From the NCBI GenBank assembly GCA_947037905.1, contig CAMQUX010000022.1:1-12586 (forward strand): 12,586 nucleotides of DNA. Direction: 5' to 3'. Below are positions 6,419 through 12,586 of the stretch, in pieces. Position numbers and translations under genes: made by a program. The notes beneath the pieces are model-generated. The model did not search any database, was not told the origin of the DNA, and was given only the letters and a program-made list of their open reading frames with translations. Origin of the DNA: an uncultured Desulfovibrionaceae bacterium. Its GTDB lineage: Bacteria > Desulfobacterota > Desulfovibrionia > Desulfovibrionales > Desulfovibrionaceae. How positions within the stretch are numbered: position 1 is the first letter of the stretch; the number at the start of each line of letters is the position of its first letter.

Positions 6419-7561
6419 TTACGCAAAAAGCACCTCGGCTAAAGTGCTCAAGTATTTTTCTAGCGCCTGCTCACTTACCTCTGCCATATGCCCAATACGA
6501 AAAATAGGACTTTTACCAGCGGCGACAAGATCCTCGTTGAGTTTTCCGTAGCCTACATCGAAAAGATATCCCTTTGCGCGCATTTTTTCCTTAGCTTCTT
6601 TTAATCCACTCATGCCCATGCTATTCGGTGCAGAAAAACTTGTCAGACTCGGCGACTCAAATCCCTTTTCTGCAAAAGCCTCAAGCCCGACAGATTTTCC
6701 CCAAGAAAGTGTGTAGTCTCGCAGAATTTCATGGCGTTTAAAACGATTTTCTATGCCTTCAGTAGACACAATCTCCTCGAGCGCAACAAACATTTGGTTA
6801 AGTAAAATACTATTTGGAGTCGTAAGAGATTGATATTTTAACGCCTTTTCTCTTTGTGCTAAAATGTCGGAAGAATACCCTCTGTTCGTGACCGACTTTG
6901 CTTTTTCAAATGCCTTCTCGTGTACAAAAGCAATACCAAAGCCAGCAGGCAGTCCTAGTCCTTTTTGCGTAGCAGAACAGTAAATAGCTGGTTTTGTTGT
7001 GCTTATATGTGTTTTAGCACAACCTAAAAGCGATACCCCATCAATAAGAGCAAGTGCGTTGTATTTTTCTATAAGTTTGCAAATATCCTCAAGGGGATTA
7101 CGTACACCAGTTGATGTTTCATTATGAGTAATAGTTACAACTTTAGGAGAATATTTAAAAAGTGCCTCTTCTAGTTTATCTAACTGAATTCCTTTGCCCG
7201 CTTCAAAAGAAAGCAGTTCTGCTTTTTTACCATTTGTGCGCGCAAGTTTGTGATATAAATCGCCAAAAGCACCAACAGAAACAGTTAAAACTGTCTCATC
7301 ATCTGCGACTAAAGATCGAATAGATGCTTCCATTGCAACAGAGCCTGAGCCGTTAAAAAGGATAGGTATATATTCATTTTCAGGGAGCAAATCACATTCT
7401 GCTATGCGCAAAAGATTTTCCGCTATGGGTTTTGCACGTTTCAAATTCTCACTATCTCTATGCCCAAAATTTGGCAAAAGTGCTGCCTCTTGTACTTTTT
7501 TGCTTATAGCAACAGGGCCTGTAATAAATAAATCGAGATTGAGTAAATTGCGAGTATACAT
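6419..7561 (-). CDS. Class V PLP aminotransferase (serine/alanine-glyoxylate type)
   Basis: This fold-type I, PLP-dependent aminotransferase belongs to the COG0075 serine-pyruvate / alanine-glyoxylate group. The 380-residue length is typical. Motifs in order are GPV (15-17), FGHRDSE (32-38), NGSGSVAMEAS (70-80, phosphate-binding region), HNETSTGVRNPL (146-157), LIDGVSLLG (172-180, with Asp174 facing the PLP ring nitrogen), SATQKGLGLPAGFG (196-209, with Lys200 as the Schiff-base lysine) and FRIGHMAEV (354-362, with Arg355 likely binding the substrate carboxylate). The donor and acceptor cannot be fixed from sequence; serine or alanine with glyoxylate or pyruvate is likely. The start is ATG at 7561 with GGAG at 7571-7568; an in-frame TTG at 7573 overlaps that site and is rejected. 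The gene stands alone, divergent from hslV. Confidence 0.92.
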   Translation of the reverse strand: MYTRNLLNLDLFITGPVAISKKVQEAALLPNFGHRDSENLKRAKPIAENLLRIAECDLLPENEYIPILFNGSGSVAMEASIRSLVADDETVLTVSVGAFGDLYHKLARTNGKKAELLSFEAGKGIQLDKLEEALFKYSPKVVTITHNETSTGVRNPLEDICKLIEKYNALALIDGVSLLGCAKTHISTTKPAIYCSATQKGLGLPAGFGIAFVHEKAFEKAKSVTNRGYSSDILAQREKALKYQSLTTPNSILLNQMFVALEEIVSTEGIENRFKRHEILRDYTLSWGKSVGLEAFAEKGFESPSLTSFSAPNSMGMSGLKEAKEKMRAKGYLFDVGYGKLNEDLVAAGKSPIFRIGHMAEVSEQALEKYLSTLAEVLFA

Positions 7562-7567
7562 ATTTAT

Positions 7568-7571
7568 CTCC
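7568..7571 (-). promoter_or_regulatory. Shine-Dalgarno deciding the aminotransferase start
   Basis: On the minus strand GGAG lies 6 bases before the ATG at 7561. This excludes the TTG at 7573, which would overlap the site. The arrangement TTGGAGA-N-ATG repeats what is seen at glnN. Confidence 0.7.
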
Positions 7572-7850
7572 AAAAAATGTCATAAGTGCATAAATTTTCT
7601 TAGTAAACAAAAGGGAATATAAAATATTTTACACTACTTTGCTAGATAAAAAAGCTGAAAAAAATCAAATATTATATTGTTTATTTTGAGTATAATAAAA
7701 ATATAAAGGGTAATTAATGCTAGAATTAAGGAAAATTATATAAAAAACTTGCCAAAGTTAAAATTATTCTTATTATAAATAGGTAAGTAATTTTTGCATT
7801 AATCTATATGTAATTTAGTAGAACCGAGCATTTAAAAGTGAGGACGAAGA
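7572..7850. other. AT-rich divergent intergenic region
   Basis: This gap of about 280 bases between the aminotransferase and hslV starts must hold both promoters. It is very AT-rich. TATAAT at 7691-7696 has no good -35 at the usual distance. On the minus strand TTTACT then TATGAC at 17-base spacing is a weak candidate for the aminotransferase. The only ATG-led frame I checked here, at 7717, stops after 8 codons. No RNA gene or riboswitch fold was recognised. Confidence 0.5.
7749..7776 (+). promoter_or_regulatory. Candidate promoter for hslVU-queD
   Basis: TTGCCA (7749-7754) and TATTAT (7771-7776) are spaced by 16 bases, about 75 bases before the hslV ATG. The -10 region TATTATAAA matches the candidate glnN promoter. 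It looks like a housekeeping-type promoter. I do not see a clear sigma-32 heat-shock consensus. Confidence 0.4.
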
Positions 7851-8393
7851 ATGGAAATACGAGGCACAACAATTATTGCAGTAAAAGATGCGAAAGGTGC
7901 AACAGTAGCAGGAGATGGGCAGGTAACACTTGGTCAATCAATAGTAATGAAACATACCGCACGTAAAGTTCGTCGTATTTATAAGGATACAATAGTAGTT
8001 GGTTTTGCAGGAGCAACGGCCGATGCTTTTACTCTTTTTGAACGATTTGAAAAAAAATTAGAATCCTATTCAGGTAACCTAACGCGCGCAGCAGTAGAGC
8101 TTGCAAAAGACTGGCGGACAGATAAATTTTTACGTAAACTAGAAGCTATGATTTTAGCAACAGATGGCGATGAACTGCTCATAATAAGTGGCACAGGAGA
8201 CGTAATTGTTCCAGATGATGGAGTAGTAGCAATTGGTTCAGGTGGCGCTTATGCACTCTCAGCCGCCCGTGCGCTTTTGCAAAATACAGACCTTTCAGCG
8301 AGCGAAATAGCTGAAAAATCCCTACTAATAGCAGCAGATATTTGTGTGTTCACAAACAAAAATATAATAGTCGAACATGTGGAGAAAGTATGA
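7851..8393 (+). CDS. hslV: ATP-dependent protease peptidase subunit HslV
   Basis: HslV is the proteasome-like threonine peptidase of the HslVU (ClpQY) complex, a cytoplasmic double hexamer that degrades proteins unfolded by HslU. The product is 180 residues. Cleavage after MEIRG would expose Thr6 as the nucleophile (TTIIAV). Other active-site residues are visible: Asp22 (AGDGQ, 20-24), Lys39 (RKVRR, 38-42) and Ser130 (AIGSGG). GFAGATADAFTLFERFE (51-67) and ELAKDWRTD (83-91) are strong family blocks. The conserved GSGGPYA reads GSGGAYA here, a Pro-to-Ala change. The GTGAGG ribosome binding site (7838-7843) is 7 bases before the ATG. The stop overlaps the hslU start (ATGA), the usual coupled arrangement. 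A five-residue propeptide is longer than the single Met of the E. coli protein. Confidence 0.97.
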   Translation: MEIRGTTIIAVKDAKGATVAGDGQVTLGQSIVMKHTARKVRRIYKDTIVVGFAGATADAFTLFERFEKKLESYSGNLTRAAVELAKDWRTDKFLRKLEAMILATDGDELLIISGTGDVIVPDDGVVAIGSGGAYALSAARALLQNTDLSASEIAEKSLLIAADICVFTNKNIIVEHVEKV

Positions 8394-9775
8394 GTAGTTT
8401 AACACCAAGAGAAATCGTATCAGAGCTTGATAGATATATAATAGGGCAAAATGACGCAAAAAAAATGGTTGCAATAGCTATGCGAAATAGATGGCGCAGG
8501 CAGCAAATAGAATCTACTTTGCGTAACGAAATAGCACCTAAAAACATAATAATGATGGGACCAACAGGAGTTGGGAAAACAGAGATAGCACGTCGTATGG
8601 CGCAGCTTGCAAAGTGTCCATTTTTTAAAGTAGAAGCAACTAAATTTACCGAAGTTGGTTATGTTGGGCGAGATGTTGAGTCCATGGTGCGTGATTTAAT
8701 GGAACTTGGCGTAAAAATGGTACGTGATGAAGAGCAAGAAAAAGTTCGTGTGCGTGCTGAAAAATATGCTGAAGAAAGACTTTTAGATTTACTGCTTCCA
8801 CCCACAAATCGCAGTGAGAATAGTATGGGATTTGCTGGCACAACAGATGCAGGTACAGAAGCAAAAGTAAGCACAGAGCAAAAAGGTGCAAGTGAAAGTA
8901 CGCGCGAAAAATTTCGTCAAATGTGGCGTGACGGTAAATTAGATGATAGGGAATTAGAGCTTGAGGTTGATGTTCAAAACGGACCAGAGATAGGAATAAT
9001 GGCAATGCCAGGTATGGACGGCATGGGTTCTCAAATGCAAGATGCACTTGGTAAAATGTTCCCTCAAAAACGTAAAAAACGTAAAATGCCAATACAAGAA
9101 GCCTATACTGTTTTAATAGAGCAAGAGGCAGAAAAACTTGTTGATATGGATAATGTTATTGAGCTTGCAAAAGAGCGAGTAGAACAATCTGGTATACTTT
9201 TTATAGACGAGATAGATAAAATCACTGTACGCCATGATCATGGTGGTGGTAGTGATGTTTCAAGAGAAGGTGTGCAAAGAGATCTTTTACCAATAGTAGA
9301 AGGCTGTGCTGTAAATACAAAGTATGGAATGATTCATACAGACCATATACTTTTCATAGCAGCAGGAGCTTTTCATTATTCAAAACCTTCAGACCTTATT
9401 CCAGAACTACAAGGGCGCTTTCCTCTACGAGAAGAGTTGCACGCTTTAGGTAAGGATGAGTTCTATAGAATTTTAACTGAGCCTAAAAATGCACTTACAG
9501 TGCAGTATAGAGCGCTTCTTGCAACAGAGGGTGTTACAATAGAGTTTACTCGTAATGCGCTAGAAGAAGTGTCTGCTATGGCAGAAAAAATAAACGAAGA
9601 AACAGAGAATATAGGCGCAAGAAGACTATATACGCTTATGGAAAAAATCTTAGCAGAAATATCTTTTGAAGCACCAGATAAAAACGGTGAAACTCTTGTA
9701 ATAGACCAAGAATATGTTCAAAAACAACTAGGATCCATAGTAGAAAATAGAGATTTATCTCGCTATATTTTATAA
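8390..9775 (+). CDS. hslU: AAA+ unfoldase HslU
   Basis: HslU is the ATPase ring that unfolds substrates and feeds them into HslV. The product is 461 residues. After the N-terminal box TPREIVSELDRYIIGQ (5-20) come Walker A MGPTGVGKTE (56-65) and the pore loop GYVG (90-93) within VGRDVESMVRDL. The variable I domain covers about 110-245 (Met/Gly-rich at 203-224, then basic KRKKRK). It is followed by Walker B ILFIDEIDKI (269-278), an arginine-finger region QGRFPLREEL (341-350), sensor 2 IGARRLYTLMEKI (408-420) and the C-terminal DLSRYIL, which inserts into HslV pockets. The ATG overlaps the hslV stop, and GGAG at 8381-8384 supports it; a longer in-frame start inside hslV has no such support. queD follows after 17 bases. 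Confidence 0.97.
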   Translation: MSSLTPREIVSELDRYIIGQNDAKKMVAIAMRNRWRRQQIESTLRNEIAPKNIIMMGPTGVGKTEIARRMAQLAKCPFFKVEATKFTEVGYVGRDVESMVRDLMELGVKMVRDEEQEKVRVRAEKYAEERLLDLLLPPTNRSENSMGFAGTTDAGTEAKVSTEQKGASESTREKFRQMWRDGKLDDRELELEVDVQNGPEIGIMAMPGMDGMGSQMQDALGKMFPQKRKKRKMPIQEAYTVLIEQEAEKLVDMDNVIELAKERVEQSGILFIDEIDKITVRHDHGGGSDVSREGVQRDLLPIVEGCAVNTKYGMIHTDHILFIAAGAFHYSKPSDLIPELQGRFPLREELHALGKDEFYRILTEPKNALTVQYRALLATEGVTIEFTRNALEEVSAMAEKINEETENIGARRLYTLMEKILAEISFEAPDKNGETLVIDQEYVQKQLGSIVENRDLSRYIL

Positions 9776-9792
9776 GTTAAGAGAGTAAAAAA

Positions 9793-10170
9793 ATGGGAAA
9801 ATGGAAATTACAAATCAAGCAAGATTTTAGCGCAGCACATCAGCTGCGAAATTACGATGGGAAATGTGAACATATTCATGGGCATAACTTTGGCGTAATA
9901 GTAGAAGTTTCAGGCACGAAATTAGATGAGAAAATAGAATACGTAATGGATTTTAAAGAATTAAAGAAGATGACTAAAAGTGTTCTTGAAAATCTAGACC
10001 ATAAACATTTAAATGAGGTAGCTTTTTTTATCACAAGAAATCCTTCTTCAGAAAACATCGCTTATTTTATTTATCAGGAAATAAAAAAAATGCTACCTGA
10101 GAATATAAAAATGGAATCAGTTTCTGTTTCAGAGAAAGACTCATCTACCGCAACATATACGGAAGAATAG
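9793..10170 (+). CDS. queD: 6-carboxytetrahydropterin synthase QueD (PTPS family)
   Basis: QueD converts dihydroneopterin triphosphate to 6-carboxy-5,6,7,8-tetrahydropterin, an early step to preQ0 and queuosine in tRNA. The 125-residue product is family-sized. The zinc ligands are His16 (FSAAH), His29 and His31 (HGH). Catalytic Cys25 sits in the CxxxHGH motif (CEHIHGH) typical of QueD, and LDHKHLN (68-74) carries the catalytic His70. SSENIAYFIYQEI (85-97) and SEKDSSTATY (113-122, Glu114 binding the pterin) complete the pocket. AAGAGAG (9779-9785) is the ribosome binding site. The gene lies 17 bases after hslU, so the two are probably cotranscribed. No other queuosine genes are in the window. 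A 21-bp duplication covers the last codons and the stop, so a second TAG follows seven codons later. Confidence 0.92.
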   Translation: MGKWKLQIKQDFSAAHQLRNYDGKCEHIHGHNFGVIVEVSGTKLDEKIEYVMDFKELKKMTKSVLENLDHKHLNEVAFFITRNPSSENIAYFIYQEIKKMLPENIKMESVSVSEKDSSTATYTEE

Positions 10171-10191
10171 AGAACATATATGGAAGAATAG
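10152..10191 (+). repeat. 21-bp tandem duplication across the queD stop codon
   Basis: AACATATACGGAAGAATAG (10152-10170) is followed by AACATATATGGAAGAATAG (10173-10191), one base different and offset by 21 bases. Because 21 is seven codons, the stop TAG is duplicated in frame (10168-10170 and 10189-10191). Read-through of the first stop would add only RTYMEE. Confidence 0.85.
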
Positions 10192-10253
10192 ATGCTCGGT
10201 TTTAGGAAAAGAAGAGCCTGAGTAAAATGCAAGCGCTTAGTAATTTGCGCAAA

Positions 10254-10299
10254 AAAATGGTGTGTAAGAAAAATTAATTTCTTACGCACCATTTTAATA
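10254..10299. terminator. Bidirectional intrinsic terminator between queD and mltD
   Basis: An 18-bp stem, AAAATGGTGTGTAAGAAA (10254-10271) with its complement at 10278-10295 (one G-T wobble), encloses a 6-base loop, AATTAA. A-runs on the left and TTTT then AATATTTTTAT on the right give U-tracts on both strands. It serves the hslVU-queD transcript and the convergent mltD transcript. Confidence 0.93.
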
Positions 10300-10328
10300 T
10301 TTTTATGAGTGAGTTTTTTTAAGCAGTA

Positions 10329-12098
10329 CTAGTTAAATATACTCAAAGTATCACCTGGACGGATATAACTACCCTCTAAGCTATTCCATTCTTGAAGAGA
10401 AGCCATGCTTATTCCATGTTTTTGAGATATAGACCAAAGAGTATCACCTCTTCGTACAGTATACTTTTTAGCAGTTCTTGCTTTTGCGAAGTTAATTTTT
10501 AATTTTTTCTCTTGAGCTGGTATTATAATTTTTTGCCCAACAGTTAATGTATTTGATTTAAGATTATTTGTAGTTTTTATACTAGCCATTCGCACACTGT
10601 ATTTATCTGCAATGGTAGAGATACTTTCATTTTTTGCAACAATATGCACATTTTTGCTAGCATTTATAGCATCAGCAGGAAGGTTTGGAATATATAGTTT
10701 TTGCCCTGCATAGAGTCTATTAGAGCGCAGTCCGTTAGCTTTCTTTATTTCTGAGACAGTTGAGCCAGATCTTTGAGATATATCCCATAAGTTATCATTT
10801 GCCTGAATAATATAATTAGCATTTGCTATAGCCATTTTTTTAAGTGCAGGTTGTTGCTTTGCTCTTGTTTTTTTTGCGTATTGTACGCTAGCAGCACCAG
10901 GGAGCATAAGAGCTTGTCCTGGTCGTAGCATGTTAGATTTTCTGTTATTAAGGCTTTTTAGTATATGGATAGGAACACCCGTTGCACGAGAAATTCTCCA
11001 CCAAGAGTCGCCAGAGCGAACTATATATCTATCATATCCTGCATAAGGTCTTGATGTTTCTTTTTTCAAATGAGCAGTTACAAGGGCTAATTTGTCTGTA
11101 GGCACACGAATAATAGTAGTCATATGTGGTGGACTAACTTGACGTTTAAATGCAGGGTTATAGTTGTGGAATTCAGTCCAGCTTAATCCAGAAACTTTTG
11201 CAACAGACAGAAGATCTGTGCCACCTTTTATAGATATAGCTTCAATATTATGTTTTGTAAGAGTAAGAGGTTCAAAACCGAGCTCATCTAGATTTCTAAA
11301 AATTTTAGAAATAGCAATGAATTTAGGCACGTAGTCTTTTGTTTCTTTTCTTAATCGAGTTCTATAATTTTTAATTGTGTGATTTTTTTCAGCGAGCTCA
11401 AAGAAATCTTTTGAATTGGTAGTTTTTAAAGCTCGTGCAATTTTTCCTTCTCCTGCATTGTATGCAGCAAGAGCAAGATACCAGTCGCCAAAGAGTGAAT
11501 GTAGGTATTTTAAATATTTAATAGCAGCTTCTGTTGCAAGATAAGGGTCACGTCTTTCATCAATCCACCAGTCTACACGTAGACCATATCTTTTCCCCGT
11601 ACTTGGCATAAACTGCCACATACCAGCAGCACCAGCCCATGAGTAGGCAAGAGAGTTATAGCCACTTTCTGAGAAAGGTAGCAAAACTAAATCTTGAGGC
11701 AATCCATGTTTATCAAGTTGGTCAAGGATATAAGGAATAAACGGTTCACTTCTTTTTAACCACATGCTAAAACTTTTTCTTGCACGGTGAGTATAAAGAG
11801 TAAAATACTGCTCCATTTCTTTGGATTCATAAATATCAAGATCGTAAACTAGTCCACGAGTATCTTTTTCTTCAAGTATTTTCTTTTCATTTGCAGTAAG
11901 TTCCTGTAAGTTTTCTTCTGGTGTTTCAGAAAGTGCGGGGTCTAGTTCTTCTTCTGAGTCATCAGAATCATCGTAGAAAAAGACGCTGAACTCTTTTTCA
12001 GAAAGAGGATCTACGTTATTTTTACCCGACGAACAACCTGTCATACTTAAAAATATGACAAAAAGAGCAACAAAATTAAATGAAAATAAGCCTTTCAA
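10329..12098 (-). CDS. mltD: Lipoprotein lytic transglycosylase MltD with LysM repeats
   Basis: This envelope murein hydrolase cleaves glycan strands to 1,6-anhydromuramyl ends. The 589-residue product starts at a TTG with GGAGG 5 bases upstream. Residues 1-21 form a lipoprotein signal ending SMTGC, so Cys22 is the likely lipidated residue. An acidic linker (about 31-58, with DDSDDSEEE) follows. The SLT domain includes LLPFSESGYNS (139-149, catalytic Glu144), GAAGMWQFMPSTGKRYGL (156-173), WWIDERRDP and LALAAYNAGEGKIARAL (208-224). After a divergent LysM-like segment near 285-330, four clear LysM repeats lie at about 358-401, 429-472, 485-527 and 546-588 (YxVxxGDxLWxIS type, each ending in GQ or GD plus a hydrophobic strand), for binding peptidoglycan. 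A long in-frame upstream extension exists but would bury the lipoprotein signal. Confidence 0.9.
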   Translation of the reverse strand: MKGLFSFNFVALFVIFLSMTGCSSGKNNVDPLSEKEFSVFFYDDSDDSEEELDPALSETPEENLQELTANEKKILEEKDTRGLVYDLDIYESKEMEQYFTLYTHRARKSFSMWLKRSEPFIPYILDQLDKHGLPQDLVLLPFSESGYNSLAYSWAGAAGMWQFMPSTGKRYGLRVDWWIDERRDPYLATEAAIKYLKYLHSLFGDWYLALAAYNAGEGKIARALKTTNSKDFFELAEKNHTIKNYRTRLRKETKDYVPKFIAISKIFRNLDELGFEPLTLTKHNIEAISIKGGTDLLSVAKVSGLSWTEFHNYNPAFKRQVSPPHMTTIIRVPTDKLALVTAHLKKETSRPYAGYDRYIVRSGDSWWRISRATGVPIHILKSLNNRKSNMLRPGQALMLPGAASVQYAKKTRAKQQPALKKMAIANANYIIQANDNLWDISQRSGSTVSEIKKANGLRSNRLYAGQKLYIPNLPADAINASKNVHIVAKNESISTIADKYSVRMASIKTTNNLKSNTLTVGQKIIIPAQEKKLKINFAKARTAKKYTVRRGDTLWSISQKHGISMASLQEWNSLEGSYIRPGDTLSIFN

Positions 12099-12103
12099 AA
12101 ATA

Positions 12104-12108
12104 CCTCC
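12104..12108 (-). promoter_or_regulatory. Shine-Dalgarno supporting the TTG start of mltD
   Basis: On the minus strand GGAGG lies 5 bases before TTG (12098-12096). It is the strongest ribosome binding site near the lipoprotein signal. No ATG lies at a suitable distance. Confidence 0.75.
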
Positions 12109-12258
12109 AAAAATCTATTCTGCAAGGACTTTATTTCCTTTATTTGCAGATGTAAAGTGTTTATTACTGATATGAATAGATATAAAGCCTTTATTAGTAA
12201 AAAATAGATATTGCAAATAATGCGCCACAATTAAAAAATAGATGAAAAAGAGAAAAAA
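12109..12258. promoter_or_regulatory. Divergent mltD / rlmB control region with AATAGAT words and a hairpin
   Basis: The gap between the divergent genes contains AATAGAT at 12175-12181, 12203-12209 and 12237-12243, and inverted as ATCTATT at 12113-12119. ATCTATTC (12113-12120) and GAATAGAT (12174-12181) form an 8-bp perfect inverted repeat. A hairpin with CTGC (12120-12123) pairing GCAG (12146-12149) and AAGGA (12124-12128) pairing TCCTT (12136-12140) lies just upstream of the mltD ribosome binding site and would be in its leader RNA. No convincing -35/-10 pair was found on either strand. Confidence 0.4.
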
Positions 12259-12586
12259 ATGTCTGAAAGAGAAAGAAAAACATCCGACAAAGAACAAGAA
12301 AATGTGTTTGTGGCTGGCAAGAAACCAGTAACAGAGCTCTTAACTAATCGCCCAAAAGAAGTTGATTTAGTATATTTTAGAGTAGGGCAAAATGATGCGG
12401 AAACAGAGAGACTTATAGAATTATGTAAGAACTCTCGAATTTTGTATCGTTTTATTGACACTAAAAAGTTTGATACTTTTTATAGAGGCAACCATCAATA
12501 TGTGCTCGCTAAATTAGCTGGTCTTACCTATAAGCCGCTGGAGGAACTTGTGGAAGCCGCATTTGATGCACCGCTGCCTGTTATTG
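12259..12586 (+). CDS. rlmB: RlmB-like (SpoU/TrmH family) rRNA 2'-O-methyltransferase, 5' part
   Basis: The first 109 codons are visible and the gene continues past the window. The product has a charged leader of 15 residues and then the N-terminal substrate-binding domain of RlmB/TrmH-type enzymes: VFVAGKKPVTELL (16-28), a helix and strand region with RLIELCKNSRILYRFID, then the family block ending NHQYVLAKLAG followed by PLEELVEAA and DAPLPVI. In RlmB this domain precedes the SPOUT methyltransferase domain that modifies G2251 of 23S rRNA; that domain lies outside. The usual HQGVVA reads HQYVLA here, so the exact RNA target is uncertain and another SpoU member is possible. The ribosome binding site is a poor purine tract before ATG. 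The gene is divergent from mltD. Confidence 0.7.
   Translation, partial: MSERERKTSDKEQENVFVAGKKPVTELLTNRPKEVDLVYFRVGQNDAETERLIELCKNSRILYRFIDTKKFDTFYRGNHQYVLAKLAGLTYKPLEELVEAAFDAPLPVI

Noticed and set aside
7562..7573. TTG start four codons before the aminotransferase ATG
   Set aside because: The same situation as glnN: the TTG overlaps the GGAG site that serves the ATG at 7561.
7691..7696. TATAAT as the hslV promoter -10
   Set aside because: There is no acceptable -35 at 15-19 bases upstream, and it is farther from the gene than the TTGCCA/TATTAT pair. It may be chance in AT-rich DNA.
8342..8389. HslU N-terminal extension inside hslV
   Set aside because: The 16 extra residues do not match the family. 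The ATG at 8390 overlaps the hslV stop and has GGAG upstream.
8646..9092. Long minus-strand open frame opposite hslU
   Set aside because: It is antisense to strongly conserved HslU codons, has a low-complexity His/Leu-rich product and no ribosome binding site, so it is a shadow frame.
12099..12230. 44-residue N-terminal extension of MltD
   Set aside because: It would place a lipoprotein signal and SMTGC lipobox internally. The GGAGG-TTG start gives a standard lipoprotein.
104..12586. Defence island or mobile element
   Set aside because: No transposase, integrase, restriction, toxin-antitoxin or nuclease motif was seen. Apart from the 5551 gene, every product belongs to a housekeeping or flagellar family.

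Overview
The window reads as a low-GC Gram-negative chromosome. It carries flagellar export genes, HslVU, an outer-membrane-type murein lipoprotein and a type III glutamine synthetase. The HslV (an RGTTI processing site and a GATADAFTLFERFE block), the FliN/O/P/Q cluster and the COG0075-type aminotransferase remind me most of Desulfovibrionales, perhaps an AT-rich host-associated member. That placement is inference from remembered family sequences, not a search result. No rRNA, tRNA, CRISPR array, insertion sequence or prophage gene is visible, and no gene-free stretch exceeds 300 bases.

Layout. (1) 1-2145: a 19-bp tandem repeat array, then fliN, fliO, fliP and fliQ on the + strand, overlapping or nearly touching, closed by an intrinsic terminator. 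These encode a C-ring switch protein and part of the flagellar export gate. fliR and flhB are not in the window. (2) 2182-5437: an EamA-type (DMT) permease, then glnN with its own candidate promoter and a terminator. (3) 5551-6264: an unrecognised membrane-anchored protein lying as a separate unit between two terminators. (4) 6419-7561, minus strand: a class V aminotransferase. (5) 7749-10170, + strand: a candidate promoter, hslV and hslU (ATGA overlap) and queD, forming one operon. (6) 10254-10295: a strong bidirectional terminator shared with the convergent minus-strand gene mltD, a lipoprotein transglycosylase with LysM repeats. (7) From 12259: the 5' part of an RlmB-like rRNA methyltransferase gene, divergent from mltD and cut by the window end.

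Most genes are housekeeping. The most unusual signal is short tandem DNA repetition. There are five 19-bp copies running into the fliN ribosome binding site, five perfect CTTTT copies inside the fliP signal-peptide codons, a 21-bp duplication over the queD stop codon, an 18-bp-spaced duplication at the start of the unknown gene, and A-rich or CAAAT-type direct repeats between genes. The fliP tract could act as a phase-variation switch for motility: both shifted frames stop within about 20 codons.

Several starts were moved to fit Shine-Dalgarno sites: fliP (1024), glnN (3165), the aminotransferase (7561), hslU (8390) and mltD (TTG at 12098).
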